Source: JARDZI01 sp041639705
Lineage (GTDB): Bacteria > Bacillota > Clostridia > Clostridiales > Caloramatoraceae
NCBI GenBank assembly: GCA_041639705.1
Contig: JBEQBT010000058.1
Coordinates: 1 to 15,058, forward strand
Reading direction: 5' to 3'
DNA: 15,058 nucleotides
Numbering within the stretch: the first letter of the stretch is position 1; every line of letters starts with the position of its first letter. Under the pieces are notes generated by a model. That model was not told where the DNA came from and searched no databases. It worked only from the letters and a program-made list of their open reading frames with translations. Shown one piece after another: positions 5,511 through 13,161 of this stretch. The translations under genes were made by a program, and so were the position numbers.

Positions 5511-5541
5511 CTCATTAGTAAATTCGAGACGTTATTGCGCC
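5511..5541 (+). other. Right-half remnant of an attC-like site
   Basis: TTCGAGACGTTATTG (5523-5537) reproduces the right end of attC 2 (CACGAGACGTTAT) and attC 3 (AGAGACGTTAT). No TAACAA left core or matching outer stem is found upstream. The only pairing is a loose one between 5511-5521 and TTACTTATGAG at 5411-5421, inside the lipoprotein gene. It is probably an old site whose left half was lost. Confidence 0.5.
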
Positions 5542-5564
5542 AAAATAGGATGGAGGTTATACAA

Positions 5565-6494
5565 ATGAAAATGGCAATAGAGCAATTTGAAATTATAAAG
5601 AAGTGGATGTATAGAAATGCAAGACCACTAGATATAGCAAGATGGAAATATCATTTTGAAGGTGGTAATAAAGAGGATGTATTGGCTGCTTTATCCGCAT
5701 ATCAAAATCCAGATGGTGGTTTTGGATATGCACTTGAAGCAGATAGTTGGAATCCAAATTCTTCACCTATACAAACATGGTGTGCTACAGAAATTCTATA
5801 TGAATTGGGAATCACAAATAGGTATAATGAAATAGTAAAAGGAATATTATCATATCTGGATAGTAAAAAAGATTTCCAGAATGGATACTGGTTTGCAGAA
5901 ATACCAACTAATAATGATTATCCCCATGCACAATGGTGGTCTTATAGAGGAAATGTAATTGCTGACTGGGGATATAATCCTACAATCTGCCTCGTTGGGT
6001 TTATTTTGTGTTTTGCAAATAAACGATCAAAGCTATATCAATTAGCAGGGGAAATAGCTAAGAAAGCAACTAACTCATTTCTGCAATGTGAACATTTAGA
6101 AGATATGCACGAAATAATGTGTTTTATTAGGTACTACGAATACTGTGAAAAAGCTGGAGTAACAGATATTTTTGATGGTAATATAATGCTTAACTGTTTA
6201 AAAAACAAGGTAAAGTCTTCAATTAGTGAGAATGAAGAAGGTTGGAAAGATAGTTATGTGTGCAAGCCTTCTCAATTTATGATTACTCCGGATAGCATTT
6301 TTTACATGGATAATAAGGAACTTTCAGATTGTGAAGTCAAGTTCATTATAGAAACGATGAACTCAGATGGTACATGGGATATTACTTGGAATTGGAATGA
6401 TTACCCGGAGCAGTGGTCATTAAGTAAAAATTGGTGGAAGGCCAGACAGATTTTAAATAACTTGAGATATCTAAAAAGTTTTGGATGTTTATAG
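5565..6494 (+). CDS. Alpha/alpha-toroid (prenyltransferase/squalene-oxidase-repeat-like) protein
   Basis: This 309-residue protein has no signal peptide or membrane segment. The run AYQNPDGGFGYALEADSW (about residues 46-63) is the glycine-rich QW-type repeat of terpenoid cyclase/prenyltransferase toroids, and a second degenerate copy, NSDGTWDITWNW, lies near the C terminus. Tryptophan content is high throughout. The catalytic DXDD of squalene-hopene cyclases is not evident, so the reaction is unknown. I chose ATG 5565, 10 bases after GGAGG, over an upstream in-frame start at 5493 that would read through the attC remnant. It is the first gene after the last recognisable attC right core and may be cassette cargo. 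Confidence 0.55.
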   Translation: MKMAIEQFEIIKKWMYRNARPLDIARWKYHFEGGNKEDVLAALSAYQNPDGGFGYALEADSWNPNSSPIQTWCATEILYELGITNRYNEIVKGILSYLDSKKDFQNGYWFAEIPTNNDYPHAQWWSYRGNVIADWGYNPTICLVGFILCFANKRSKLYQLAGEIAKKATNSFLQCEHLEDMHEIMCFIRYYEYCEKAGVTDIFDGNIMLNCLKNKVKSSISENEEGWKDSYVCKPSQFMITPDSIFYMDNKELSDCEVKFIIETMNSDGTWDITWNWNDYPEQWSLSKNWWKARQILNNLRYLKSFGCL

Positions 6495-6605
6495 AAAACC
6501 ACCTAATGGCGTCTGCTATGCAAAGCATTATTATAAATCACAAAGTAGATGAATCAGAAAAAAATAACAAATATGGTTTAAATTAAAGCATTGAAGGTGA
6601 ATAGT

Positions 6606-7190
6606 ATGGAGGTTATAAAATTAACATATAAGTCTACAAATTGCTACCTTATAAAATCTAATAATTGCTGGATAATGATTGATGCTGGCTGGCCTGATAC
6701 TATAACCCAATTACTTAAATTATTAAAACAAAAGGACATTAATATAAAGGATATAAAGTATTTAATTGTTACACATTTTCACCCAGACCATGCTGGCCTT
6801 GCTCAAAATTTAAAGGATTTTGGAATTATCTTAATCATACATGAGAGTCAGGTTCATTTTGTAGATAAGCTAAATGACTTCTTTAAGAGAAATCCAAAAA
6901 ACAATTTTAAAGATATTGACGCTATAAATAATATGGTAGTGTCAAGCAAAGAAAGTAGAATATTTTTTAAAAGTGAAGGAATAAATGGTGAGGTAATCCA
7001 GACACCAGGACATAGTGATGATAGCGTCAGTCTTGTGATTGAAGAATGTTATGCATTTACTGGTGATCTTCCAAGGTTATTGCTCATGGAAACATATAAT
7101 GACCAAACACTTAAAGATAGTTGGAAGCTGATACAAGAATATAATGTTAAAAGGGTTTACCCTGCTCATGGAGAGCCATATAATTTATAA
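6606..7190 (+). CDS. Metallo-beta-lactamase-fold hydrolase
   Basis: This 194-residue protein has the full metal-binding set: THFHPDHAG (His57, His59, Asp61, His62), a later His in TPGHSDDSV, Asp in FTGDLP and His in PAHGEPY. That gives a two-metal hydrolase of the glyoxalase II/MBL-fold type. The substrate cannot be told from sequence, and the short length fits small cytosolic thioesterase-like members. ATG 6606 is 5 bases after AAGGTGA; an in-frame TTG at 6591 overlaps the ribosome binding site and is unlikely. It is preceded by about 110 bases without a clear promoter. Confidence 0.85.
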   Translation: MEVIKLTYKSTNCYLIKSNNCWIMIDAGWPDTITQLLKLLKQKDINIKDIKYLIVTHFHPDHAGLAQNLKDFGIILIIHESQVHFVDKLNDFFKRNPKNNFKDIDAINNMVVSSKESRIFFKSEGINGEVIQTPGHSDDSVSLVIEECYAFTGDLPRLLLMETYNDQTLKDSWKLIQEYNVKRVYPAHGEPYNL

Positions 7191-7257
7191 TTAAAAATTG
7201 TACAATGTGCAAGTATTAGTTAAAGTATTTATATGTATTATGGAGGTGAAGTAAAAG

Positions 7258-8142
7258 ATGGGATACATTAGAATGCGCTCTTATAGCAGCCTGGAAGATT
7301 TTAAAGTGATGTAAGAATTAACACAGAAGGTATGGTCTCCTTTAAGTATGTACCATATTGGTGATTTAGCTTGGGGACGATTCCAGCATCCCTATTTTGA
7401 ACATAAGTGGGAGACAGCCATATGGGAGAAGGATGGGAAAGTACTAGCCTGGGGTTGGGTAGAGTTACCAGACTATCTTAACTTTCTTGTCCATCCAGAC
7501 TACTTGAAACTTACTAATGAAATAATTAAATGGTTTGAGGATATTGCAACGGAAACAAAATTGACTATAAATGTACATAATACTGATGTACAATTTATAG
7601 AAATATTGTTACAAAATGGTTGCGAATTATTACATAACCAACCATTCTTTTTGCATATGGTCCATGATCTGAAGAATATTGCTAAACCACATTTACCAGA
7701 GGGATTTAATGTAAGACCAATTTCAGGTCTTATGGATCTTAATAAGAGAGTTGACATTCATTCAATTGTCTGGAATCCTTCTAAAGTTACAGAGGAAAGC
7801 TATAGGAATATAATGATGACGTATCCTTATCAGAATATACTTGATTGGGTAGTTGAATTATCTGATGGTGAGTTTGTTTCCTACTGTCTGGCATGGTTAG
7901 ATAGCAAGAATAGTGTTGGTCTATTAGAACCTGTAGGAACTCATCCGGATTTTCACAGGCTAGGCCTTTCAAGGGCTGTTTGCCTTCATGCATTGCAGGA
8001 ACTTAAAAACCAAGGGGCTACAAGTGCTTTCGTTAATCCTCGAGGTGATAAAGCATATCCCATTCCTGCAAAATTATATGGCTCACTTGGTTTTAAATCT
8101 ATTGCCAATACTAAAACATTTAATAAGGTAGTAAAAAATTAA
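7258..8142 (+). pseudogene. GNAT-family acetyltransferase gene interrupted by an in-frame stop
   Basis: The frame opens at ATG 7258, 8 bases after a strong GGAGGTGA (7242-7249), and is cut by TAA at codon 19 (7312-7314). The same frame continues without a break to 8142, about 294 residues if read through. Residues before and after the stop (EDFKVM, then ELTQKVWSPLSMYHIGDLAW) look like one continuous GNAT N terminus, and a single C-to-T change of CAA to TAA would explain it. The C-terminal half carries an acetyl-CoA-binding motif A-like run, THPDFHRLGLSRAV, and LYGSLGFK. Re-initiation at ATG 7348 would give 264 residues lacking the first strand and helix, but that ATG has no good ribosome binding site. 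A sequencing error is possible. Confidence 0.75.
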
Positions 8143-8255
8143 AATTATTCATTAAGTTTGTGCTGGTGAGGGATAAGCTCTAAAGTAGAAGCTGAGCTTC
8201 GGAAGACTACAAAATGCATAGATAAGGGAATTGGAAAATAAAGGAGGCGTTTTTT

Positions 8256-8807
8256 ATGCTAATAAAGCTTGAAAAGTTTAATTCAAATGAAATCCCAAAA
8301 TTGGTATTATGGATTCCAGATAAAGAGTTTTTACTTCAATGGGGAGGTCCTGGATATTCTATTTCTTTGCTTAATGAGCAGCTTCTTAATGAAATTAAGA
8401 CAATGGAGGATGAAAATCCTAAAAGCCTGATGTTCAGTGCAAAAACTATTGATAATAATGAAATGGTAGGTCATGTTCAACTATTAGGAATAGACAGAAC
8501 GAATATGTCTGCCAGAATAGGAAGGGTTCTTGTAGGAGAAAAGGAGAATAGAAATAAAGGGATTGGACAGCAAATGGTTAATGGCATATTAGATATTGCA
8601 TTTAATACATTACATTTACACAGGGTAGACTTGGGTGTATTTGATTTTAATAAATCAGCAATTGCCTGTTATGAAAAAGCAGGATTTATTATCGAAGGAA
8701 AGCTTAGAGATTGTAGAAAAATTGATGGACAATACTGGTCCTTGTTAAATATGAGTATTCTTGAGGAAGAATATATGAATATAAAAAAGGTGTTCCATGA
8801 AACATAA
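8256..8807 (+). CDS. GNAT N-acetyltransferase, RimJ/RimL-like
   Basis: This 183-residue GNAT protein has its acetyl-CoA pyrophosphate-binding motif at Arg99-N-K-Gly102-I-Gly104 (RxxGxG). It is followed by a HRVDLGVFDFNKSAIACYEK run and AGFIIEGKLRD, which is characteristic of RimJ/RimL-type enzymes that acetylate N-terminal or small-molecule amines. The substrate is unknown. AAGGAGGCG precedes the ATG. Its end overlaps the next gene by 11 bases, so it is the first gene of a probable operon running to 10278. Confidence 0.85.
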   Translation: MLIKLEKFNSNEIPKLVLWIPDKEFLLQWGGPGYSISLLNEQLLNEIKTMEDENPKSLMFSAKTIDNNEMVGHVQLLGIDRTNMSARIGRVLVGEKENRNKGIGQQMVNGILDIAFNTLHLHRVDLGVFDFNKSAIACYEKAGFIIEGKLRDCRKIDGQYWSLLNMSILEEEYMNIKKVFHET

Positions 8808-9135
8808 ACATAATAGACTATTTTACATAATAATGATACTTATCGTTATCTGTCTAGGACTTTTATCAAGAAGAATGACTGCCTATATACCAGATATAAT
8901 TGACCCGTATATAGGAGACTCACTGTGGGCATTAATGATATATCTGATTATAGGCATGCTTTTCAGCAGTTGGCCTATTAAAAAAGTTACACTAATAAGT
9001 ATTATATTTTGTTTCTTAATTGAGTTTAGCCAGTTATATCATAGTGATTGGATTGATGTGATTAGAAGGACAACTTTAGGTGGATTAATTTTAGGATATG
9101 GCTTTTTATGGAGCGATTTGGTAGCATATTTATAA
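8797..9135 (+). CDS. DUF2809 integral membrane protein
   Basis: This 112-residue protein has about four membrane segments (roughly 9-23, 43-58, 64-80, 92-110). Conserved-looking family features are GLLSRR near the first segment, the YIGDSLWALMIYL run, the IEFSQLYHSDWIDVIRRTTLGG run and the terminal GFLWSDLVAYL. The function of DUF2809 is unknown. The start overlaps the GNAT gene by 11 bases with AAAAGGTG upstream, so translation is coupled. Confidence 0.8.
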   Translation: MKHKHNRLFYIIMILIVICLGLLSRRMTAYIPDIIDPYIGDSLWALMIYLIIGMLFSSWPIKKVTLISIIFCFLIEFSQLYHSDWIDVIRRTTLGGLILGYGFLWSDLVAYL

Positions 9136-9189
9136 GGTATAGGATTTGGAATTGTGATTGATTATAAACAAAATACGAGGTGATATATT

Positions 9190-9816
9190 ATGATGAGCAG
9201 CAAAGGCTTTGACAACTGGGCTGGAGAATATGATGAAAGCATTGCAAAAAGCAAGGGGTATCCCTTTGAAGGATATTATAATGTTTTAGCATATGTACAC
9301 AATATAATCCAAATTAATAATGAAACAAAAATTTTAGACATTGGTATAGGAACTGGGCAATTAACCTATGAGTTATATAAAAAGGGTGGACAAATTTATG
9401 GAATTGATTTTTCAGAGAAAATGCTTGAACTTGCTAGGGGGAAAATGCCAGGAGCTATATTTTATAAGTTTGATTTTAACAATGGAATACCAGAAGAGTT
9501 AAATAACATACAATTTGATTATATTGTTTCCTCCTATGCTATTCATCATATAGATGATAAACAGAAAGTGAATTTCATAAAGGAATTAAAAAGCATTTTA
9601 AAGGATAACGGAATTATTGTTTTGGCTGATGTAGCATTTAAAACCAGAGAGGCATTGGTAAAGTGCAAAGAAAATCTGGGTAATGAGTGGGATAATGATG
9701 AAATATATATGGTAGCTAATGAGATAGAGTCAAAATTAAAAAGAGAAGGATTTGCTACTGATTTTGTTCAGATATCTCCATGTGCTGGAGTCCTAAATAT
9801 CAAGCCTGGAGCTTAA
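9190..9816 (+). CDS. Class I SAM-dependent methyltransferase
   Basis: This 208-residue protein has SAM motif I ILDIGIGTGQLTYEL (Asp50 to Gly56), an acidic ribose-binding end of strand 2 in YGIDFSEKMLELA, and motif FDYIVSSYAIHHI for strand 4. This is the usual layout of small Methyltransf_11/25 enzymes acting on small molecules. The substrate is unknown. GAGGTGAT is spaced for ATG 9190; the next codon is also ATG. It follows the DUF2809 gene by 54 bases in the same direction with no terminator between. Confidence 0.87.
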   Translation: MMSSKGFDNWAGEYDESIAKSKGYPFEGYYNVLAYVHNIIQINNETKILDIGIGTGQLTYELYKKGGQIYGIDFSEKMLELARGKMPGAIFYKFDFNNGIPEELNNIQFDYIVSSYAIHHIDDKQKVNFIKELKSILKDNGIIVLADVAFKTREALVKCKENLGNEWDNDEIYMVANEIESKLKREGFATDFVQISPCAGVLNIKPGA

Positions 9817-9840
9817 AGAATTTCTGGGAAGGGGTAAACC

Positions 9841-10278
9841 ATGGAAATAACATTTGAAGATGCTACAGCTAATGATGTAGAGAAGATATTTGAGTTAAAC
9901 AAAAAGCTTATTGAGAAATATGAAACTAACTTAAATCTTGATTTTGAAAAAATTTATTCTTGGGTAAAAAGAAAAATAGAAAATAATATAGAAAGCTATC
10001 AGTGTATCTATTTTGAGGGGACTAAAGCAGGCTATTTTTATTTGCATAATGAGGGAGAAAAGCTTGAGCTTGATGACTTATGTGTTTTTGAAGAATTTCA
10101 AGGAAGAGGCATAGGAACAAAGGTTTTAGAATATGCTGCTTCTATTTCAAAAGGAAAAAATAAAGCTGTTCTTTTATATGTATTCGCAAAGAATCGTGGA
10201 GCTATTAATTTATATCTTAGGAACGGATATAAAATTTTAGAAGAAATTGGTGATAGTAGATACATAATGAGTACATAA
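9841..10278 (+). CDS. GNAT N-acetyltransferase (short)
   Basis: This 145-residue, single-domain GNAT protein has motif A at Gln87-G-R-Gly90-I-Gly92, then NRGAINLYLRNGYKILEE, the standard C-terminal motif. The substrate is unknown. GGGAAGGGG (9826-9834) lies 6 bases before the ATG. It is separated by 24 bases from the methyltransferase, so the two are probably cotranscribed. A terminator-like hairpin follows the gene. Confidence 0.87.
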   Translation: MEITFEDATANDVEKIFELNKKLIEKYETNLNLDFEKIYSWVKRKIENNIESYQCIYFEGTKAGYFYLHNEGEKLELDDLCVFEEFQGRGIGTKVLEYAASISKGKNKAVLLYVFAKNRGAINLYLRNGYKILEEIGDSRYIMST

Positions 10279-10311
10279 ATAAGATAGGTCTATAGGCATA
10301 AATGTAAAATT

Positions 10312-10341
10312 GGAGCAGCAAAATACTGTTCTATTTTTATT
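10312..10341 (+). terminator. Probable terminator of the GNAT/methyltransferase operon
   Basis: GGAGCAG (10312-10318) pairs with CTGTTCT (10326-10332), with two G-T pairs, and is followed by ATTTTTATT. It separates the accessory gene run from the envelope module. Confidence 0.5.
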
Positions 10342-10397
10342 GTAAATAACATGTTAATGTGCAATTATTAAAATATCATAAAAAAGTTTTTGCTATT

Positions 10398-10436
10398 CAT
10401 GGGATAACATTAAAATCATACGTCAATATATATGAA
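10398..10436 (+). promoter_or_regulatory. Probable ECF-sigma promoter of envelope module A
   Basis: CATGGGATAA (10398-10407), 13 bases, then CGTC (10421-10424) followed by AATATATATGAAA. The same two boxes at the same spacing lie before the paralogous module at 13162. CGTC is a common -10 core for ECF sigma factors. It lies about 55 bases upstream of the first gene of the operon that encodes an ECF sigma factor, so autoregulation is likely. Confidence 0.75.
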
Positions 10437-10478
10437 AGGTAGAGAATAAGCATAATTTGATATAAAGGAGGACTTTAT

Positions 10479-11543
10479 ATGAGGAAAATTGGAACCGTAT
10501 CCTCTGTGGCTGGATTGATATTCCTTGGGGTATGGATGATAATAAGTAAAACAAATCCAATCCTTGGAGTGGAAGTGTTTAAATGGTGGCCTGCAGTTAT
10601 AGTGGTGTTAGGAATTGAGGTTTTATTTCAGTTCAGCAAAAAAGAAGGGGATAGGACTAGAATTAATTTTCTAATAATACCAGTTCTTTTAGTACTGCTA
10701 AGTGTGAACATATATAATGGAGTAAAAAGTGGCATTTTAGACCTTGTGAAAAATATTGATCTTGGTAATATACCAAATATTAATATTAGTGGACTTGATA
10801 TAAACAACTATAAGCTTGTTAAGACAGCAAAGACCCTGCAGGCAAGTGGAAGTAAGCTGTATTTTTCAGCAGATAATGCAAAGTTAAATGTAAAGAAATC
10901 AACAGATGGAAATATAAGAATAGATGGAGATATTTATGTGAATGAAAAAAGCTCCGTAAATAGTTATGATATTGTGGAGAAAAAGGCTGGGGACGGATAT
11001 ACTATACAGATTAAGGATAGTTTTGTTAAGAAGGTTGAACTTGATATATATATACCCGATGGCTATGGATTAAAAATTAAAGCTGACAATCTTGATATTA
11101 CAGGAGATGACAAGTTTGTTCAATCAGCTATTGATATAGAAGGCAATAACAGCAATATAAAGCTTGAGGGTGCAGCAGCTAGTCAGATAGATTTTGATAA
11201 TGGAAATGTAAACTTAAAGGATATAAAGGATATTAGGATAACTGGTAATAATTCTAATATAAATATAGCTGGAGAAGCTGAGAATATAGACATTAAATCT
11301 GACCTCGGAAGAGTGGATGTGGATAATACAATATCCAAGAATGTAAACATTGAAATGAATCAGGGAGTTGTAACCTTTAAGACTCAGGATAAAAATGTTG
11401 GGGTGAACATTGGGCTTGACCAGGGGGTTGCAGAAATAAATGATTCAAAGTATATAAATGCAGGAAGCGCAAGGACGTTTGGAACTGGTGCAGATAAGGT
11501 TAAAATAATAATGAATCAGGGTGCCGTAAAATTCAGTAATTAG
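10479..11543 (+). CDS. LiaF-like membrane protein with C-terminal toastrack/DUF4097-type domain (copy A)
   Basis: This 354-residue protein has three N-terminal hydrophobic segments (about 5-22, 31-50, 62-80). The WMIISKTNPILGVEVFKWWP run is typical of LiaI/LiaF-like transmembrane regions. From about residue 110 it becomes a repetitive beta-rich domain, with repeats such as GNNSNIKLEGAA, NGNVNLKDIK, NNSNINIAGEAENIDIKS and NQGVVTFKT, of the DUF4097/toastrack type. This part is probably on the outer face. Such proteins are tied to envelope stress sensing (LiaF, PspC-type systems). It is the first gene of a sigma-factor operon, with AAGGAGGA 6 bases before the ATG. A full-length paralogue of equal size lies at 13245. 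Confidence 0.8.
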   Translation: MRKIGTVSSVAGLIFLGVWMIISKTNPILGVEVFKWWPAVIVVLGIEVLFQFSKKEGDRTRINFLIIPVLLVLLSVNIYNGVKSGILDLVKNIDLGNIPNINISGLDINNYKLVKTAKTLQASGSKLYFSADNAKLNVKKSTDGNIRIDGDIYVNEKSSVNSYDIVEKKAGDGYTIQIKDSFVKKVELDIYIPDGYGLKIKADNLDITGDDKFVQSAIDIEGNNSNIKLEGAAASQIDFDNGNVNLKDIKDIRITGNNSNINIAGEAENIDIKSDLGRVDVDNTISKNVNIEMNQGVVTFKTQDKNVGVNIGLDQGVAEINDSKYINAGSARTFGTGADKVKIIMNQGAVKFSN

Positions 11544-11555
11544 GAGTGATAAGCC

Positions 11556-12092
11556 TTGGAGGAACAGGATTTAATAAAGGGGCTTAAAGAGGGTGATGAG
11601 GACTGCTTCATCCGGGTGGTGGATTTATACAAAAAGAAGGTTGTTTCTCTTTGCTATTCATACACTCGTGATTATCAGGAAGCAGAGGATTTATCCCAGG
11701 AGGCTTTTATAACCATTTACAACAGCATACAAAACTTCAGGGAAGAATGCTCCCTATCGACATATATCTATAAAATTACCCTATCCAGGTGCCTTGATTT
11801 TAAAAGGAAGAGGAGCATCAAAAACTTCCTTACAGGTTTAATCAATGTCCATAAGGACGAAAGCTTTGATATAGATGATAAAAACTATGTAAGAGAGTGT
11901 ATACTATCCCTGTCTGATGAGCTTAAGACCCCAGTAGTTTTATATTACTATGTTGGCTTAAGTCAGAAGGAAATTGGAGAGGTTTTAAATATATCTCAAA
12001 AAAATGTTGAGGGCAAAATATACAGAGCAAAACAAAAACTTAGATTGGAATTTGAGAAGGGAGGGTTTATGGATGCAGCAAGAATGGGATGA
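11556..12092 (+). CDS. ECF-type RNA polymerase sigma factor
   Basis: This 178-residue protein has region 2 at about residues 18-83 (CYSYTRDYQEAEDLSQEAF, then TYIYKITLSRCLDFKRKR) and region 4 at about 113-165 (LSDELKTPVVLYYYVGLSQKEIGEVL with the helix-turn-helix NISQKNVEGKIYRAKQ). There is no region 3, as in ECF sigma factors. It starts at TTG 11556, 9 bases after TAGGAG; no better ATG is present. It overlaps the next gene, a one-TM protein, by 20 bases. It probably reads the element CATGGGATAA-N13-CGTC found before this operon and before the paralogous module downstream. Confidence 0.92.
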   Translation: MEEQDLIKGLKEGDEDCFIRVVDLYKKKVVSLCYSYTRDYQEAEDLSQEAFITIYNSIQNFREECSLSTYIYKITLSRCLDFKRKRSIKNFLTGLINVHKDESFDIDDKNYVRECILSLSDELKTPVVLYYYVGLSQKEIGEVLNISQKNVEGKIYRAKQKLRLEFEKGGFMDAARMG

Positions 12093-12369
12093 TTTAGATA
12101 GAGTTATTGAGGAATCTTTTGAGAATGTTAAAATCAGTGATAGCTATAATTACAAGCTCATGGCTAAGATGAAAAAGAAGAAGCAGAAGCAGGTCAAAAA
12201 TCAGAGCTACACATTTGCATTCAGCCTTATACTTGCTGGGTTTTTAATAATGTTTATTTACACCTCAGATATTCAATATAAGTTTATTGATATACAAAGC
12301 AGAATAAAAACTGATATTACAATGCTTCAAAGCAACATTAATATTTTTTACATCTTAAAGGGAGAGTGA
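12073..12369 (+). CDS. Putative single-pass membrane anti-sigma factor
   Basis: This 98-residue protein has a charged N-terminal cytoplasmic part (about 1-46, lysine-rich at 33-43), one membrane segment (about 47-65) and a short outer tail. No zinc-binding H-C-C motif of ZAS anti-sigma factors is seen. The assignment rests on position: it begins inside the sigma gene, with a 20-base overlap and GGAGGG at 12060-12065, and has the right topology to hold a sigma factor at the membrane. ATG 12073 is chosen over an upstream in-frame start at 12004 because of that ribosome binding site. It is short for the class, so it may instead be an accessory protein. Confidence 0.6.
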   Translation: MQQEWDDLDRVIEESFENVKISDSYNYKLMAKMKKKKQKQVKNQSYTFAFSLILAGFLIMFIYTSDIQYKFIDIQSRIKTDITMLQSNINIFYILKGE

Positions 12370-12374
12370 TTATA

Positions 12375-12869
12375 ATGCAAAAGAGGAGTGGGTTTCTTAC
12401 CTTTTTAACAGCGTTGGTTCCAGGAGTTGGATATATGTATTTGGGACTTGTTAAAAGAGGTATTCAAGTTCTGCTAGCATTTCTTCTGGTAGAACCTATT
12501 TTTAGGCTTCTTGGAATAAATTTTTTAACTGGAATTGTGAGAATTCCAATATGGTTCTATACATTCTTTGACACCTTTAGTGTAGCTAGAATGCTTGATA
12601 TGGAGAAGCCAGTACATGATACTGATTTTATATTTGCTAAATATGTAAAGGATGGGGAATTTCCTGTTGTAGATAGAAACAAGATAGGTAAGAATCTAAC
12701 ATTAATAATAGCACTTACATTAATACTGCTTGGAAGCTTTGCAATAATAAATAATATATTTGAAGGTTATGAAATCTACAAGATTATCAGAAGCAATATA
12801 AGTACATTTTTTATACCAGTACTATTAGTGCTTTCAGGAATATATTTGTTGTTTAAAAATAGGAAATAG
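12375..12869 (+). CDS. Multi-pass membrane protein, TM2-like (copy A)
   Basis: This 164-residue protein has about five hydrophobic segments. The N-terminal LTALVPGVGYMYLGLVKRGIQ is like TM2-type membrane hairpins. A conserved IPIWFYTFFDTFSVA run follows, then a polar loop with acidic residues, and the C-terminal pair ends in LLVLSGIYLLFKNRK, similar to LiaI/LiaF-type membrane segments. The function is unknown. ATG 12375 has GGGAG about 9 bases upstream; a GTG at 12366 overlaps the preceding stop but lies on the ribosome binding site. It is the last gene of module A before a strong terminator. A close paralogue lies at 14329. Confidence 0.75.
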   Translation: MQKRSGFLTFLTALVPGVGYMYLGLVKRGIQVLLAFLLVEPIFRLLGINFLTGIVRIPIWFYTFFDTFSVARMLDMEKPVHDTDFIFAKYVKDGEFPVVDRNKIGKNLTLIIALTLILLGSFAIINNIFEGYEIYKIIRSNISTFFIPVLLVLSGIYLLFKNRK

Positions 12870-12886
12870 AATAGAGCATTTAGACG

Positions 12887-12919
12887 GGTGTGTAGTTTTA
12901 ACTGCACACCTGTTTTTTA
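12887..12919 (+). terminator. Rho-independent terminator of envelope module A
   Basis: GGTGTGTAGTT (12887-12897) pairs with AACTGCACACC (12900-12910), with one G-T pair, and is followed by TGTTTTTTA. It is strong and correctly placed 17 bases after the last gene. Confidence 0.88.
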
Positions 12920-12934
12920 TAGGTGCAAATCTAT

Positions 12935-12965
12935 CCTCATGTGATACACAACACATCAGGTTTTT
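12935..12965 (+). terminator. Possible second terminator hairpin
   Basis: CCTCATGTG (12935-12943) pairs with CACATCAGG (12952-12960) with a single C-C mismatch and is followed by five T. It could back up the stronger terminator just upstream. Confidence 0.4.
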
Positions 12966-12980
12966 GAGCAATTCTACACT

Positions 12981-13075
12981 GTAGGGGCAAACAGTGTTCG
13001 CCCGAAGGTGCTTTGAATTATGGCTTTATCCATAATGATGATCCATAACAACGGGCGAACACTGTTCGCCCCTAC
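12981..13075. repeat. Long inverted repeat (MITE-like or dispersed intergenic repeat)
   Basis: Two 24-base arms at 12981-13004 and 13052-13075 are complementary at 23 of 24 positions; the arms begin GTAGGGGC and contain AACAGTGTTCGCCCG. The 47-base centre holds a smaller hairpin, ATTATGG (13017-13023) with CCATAAT (13030-13036). It is much richer in GC than its surroundings and has no coding capacity. A short mobile or dispersed intergenic repeat is likely. It lies in the 375-base gene-free stretch between the two envelope modules, together with the terminators and the module B promoter. Confidence 0.8.
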
Positions 13076-13161
13076 TTTCTGTGATTCTTCACCAGGGATA
13101 AACTATATATTATCCTCTAACCCATCTCTTTGTATAGTTCTAAAAAAAATATAAAAACCTC

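Larger units (their letters stand above)
4055..5531 (+). mobile_element. Cassette-like unit 5 (Imm5-like gene plus lipoprotein), decayed ends
   Basis: It lies between the mutated core at 4054 and a right-half attC remnant at 5531. At 1477 bases with two unrelated genes it is larger than units 1-4. No left core complementary to its 5' end TTAGTAGAAA is present before 5531. It may be two old cassettes that have lost the site between them. Confidence 0.35.

Noticed and set aside
8175..8199. AAGCTC/GAGCTT hairpin before the RimJ/RimL-like gene as a riboswitch or terminator
   Set aside because: The stem is short, no T tract follows, and no known riboswitch or T-box motif can be recognised.
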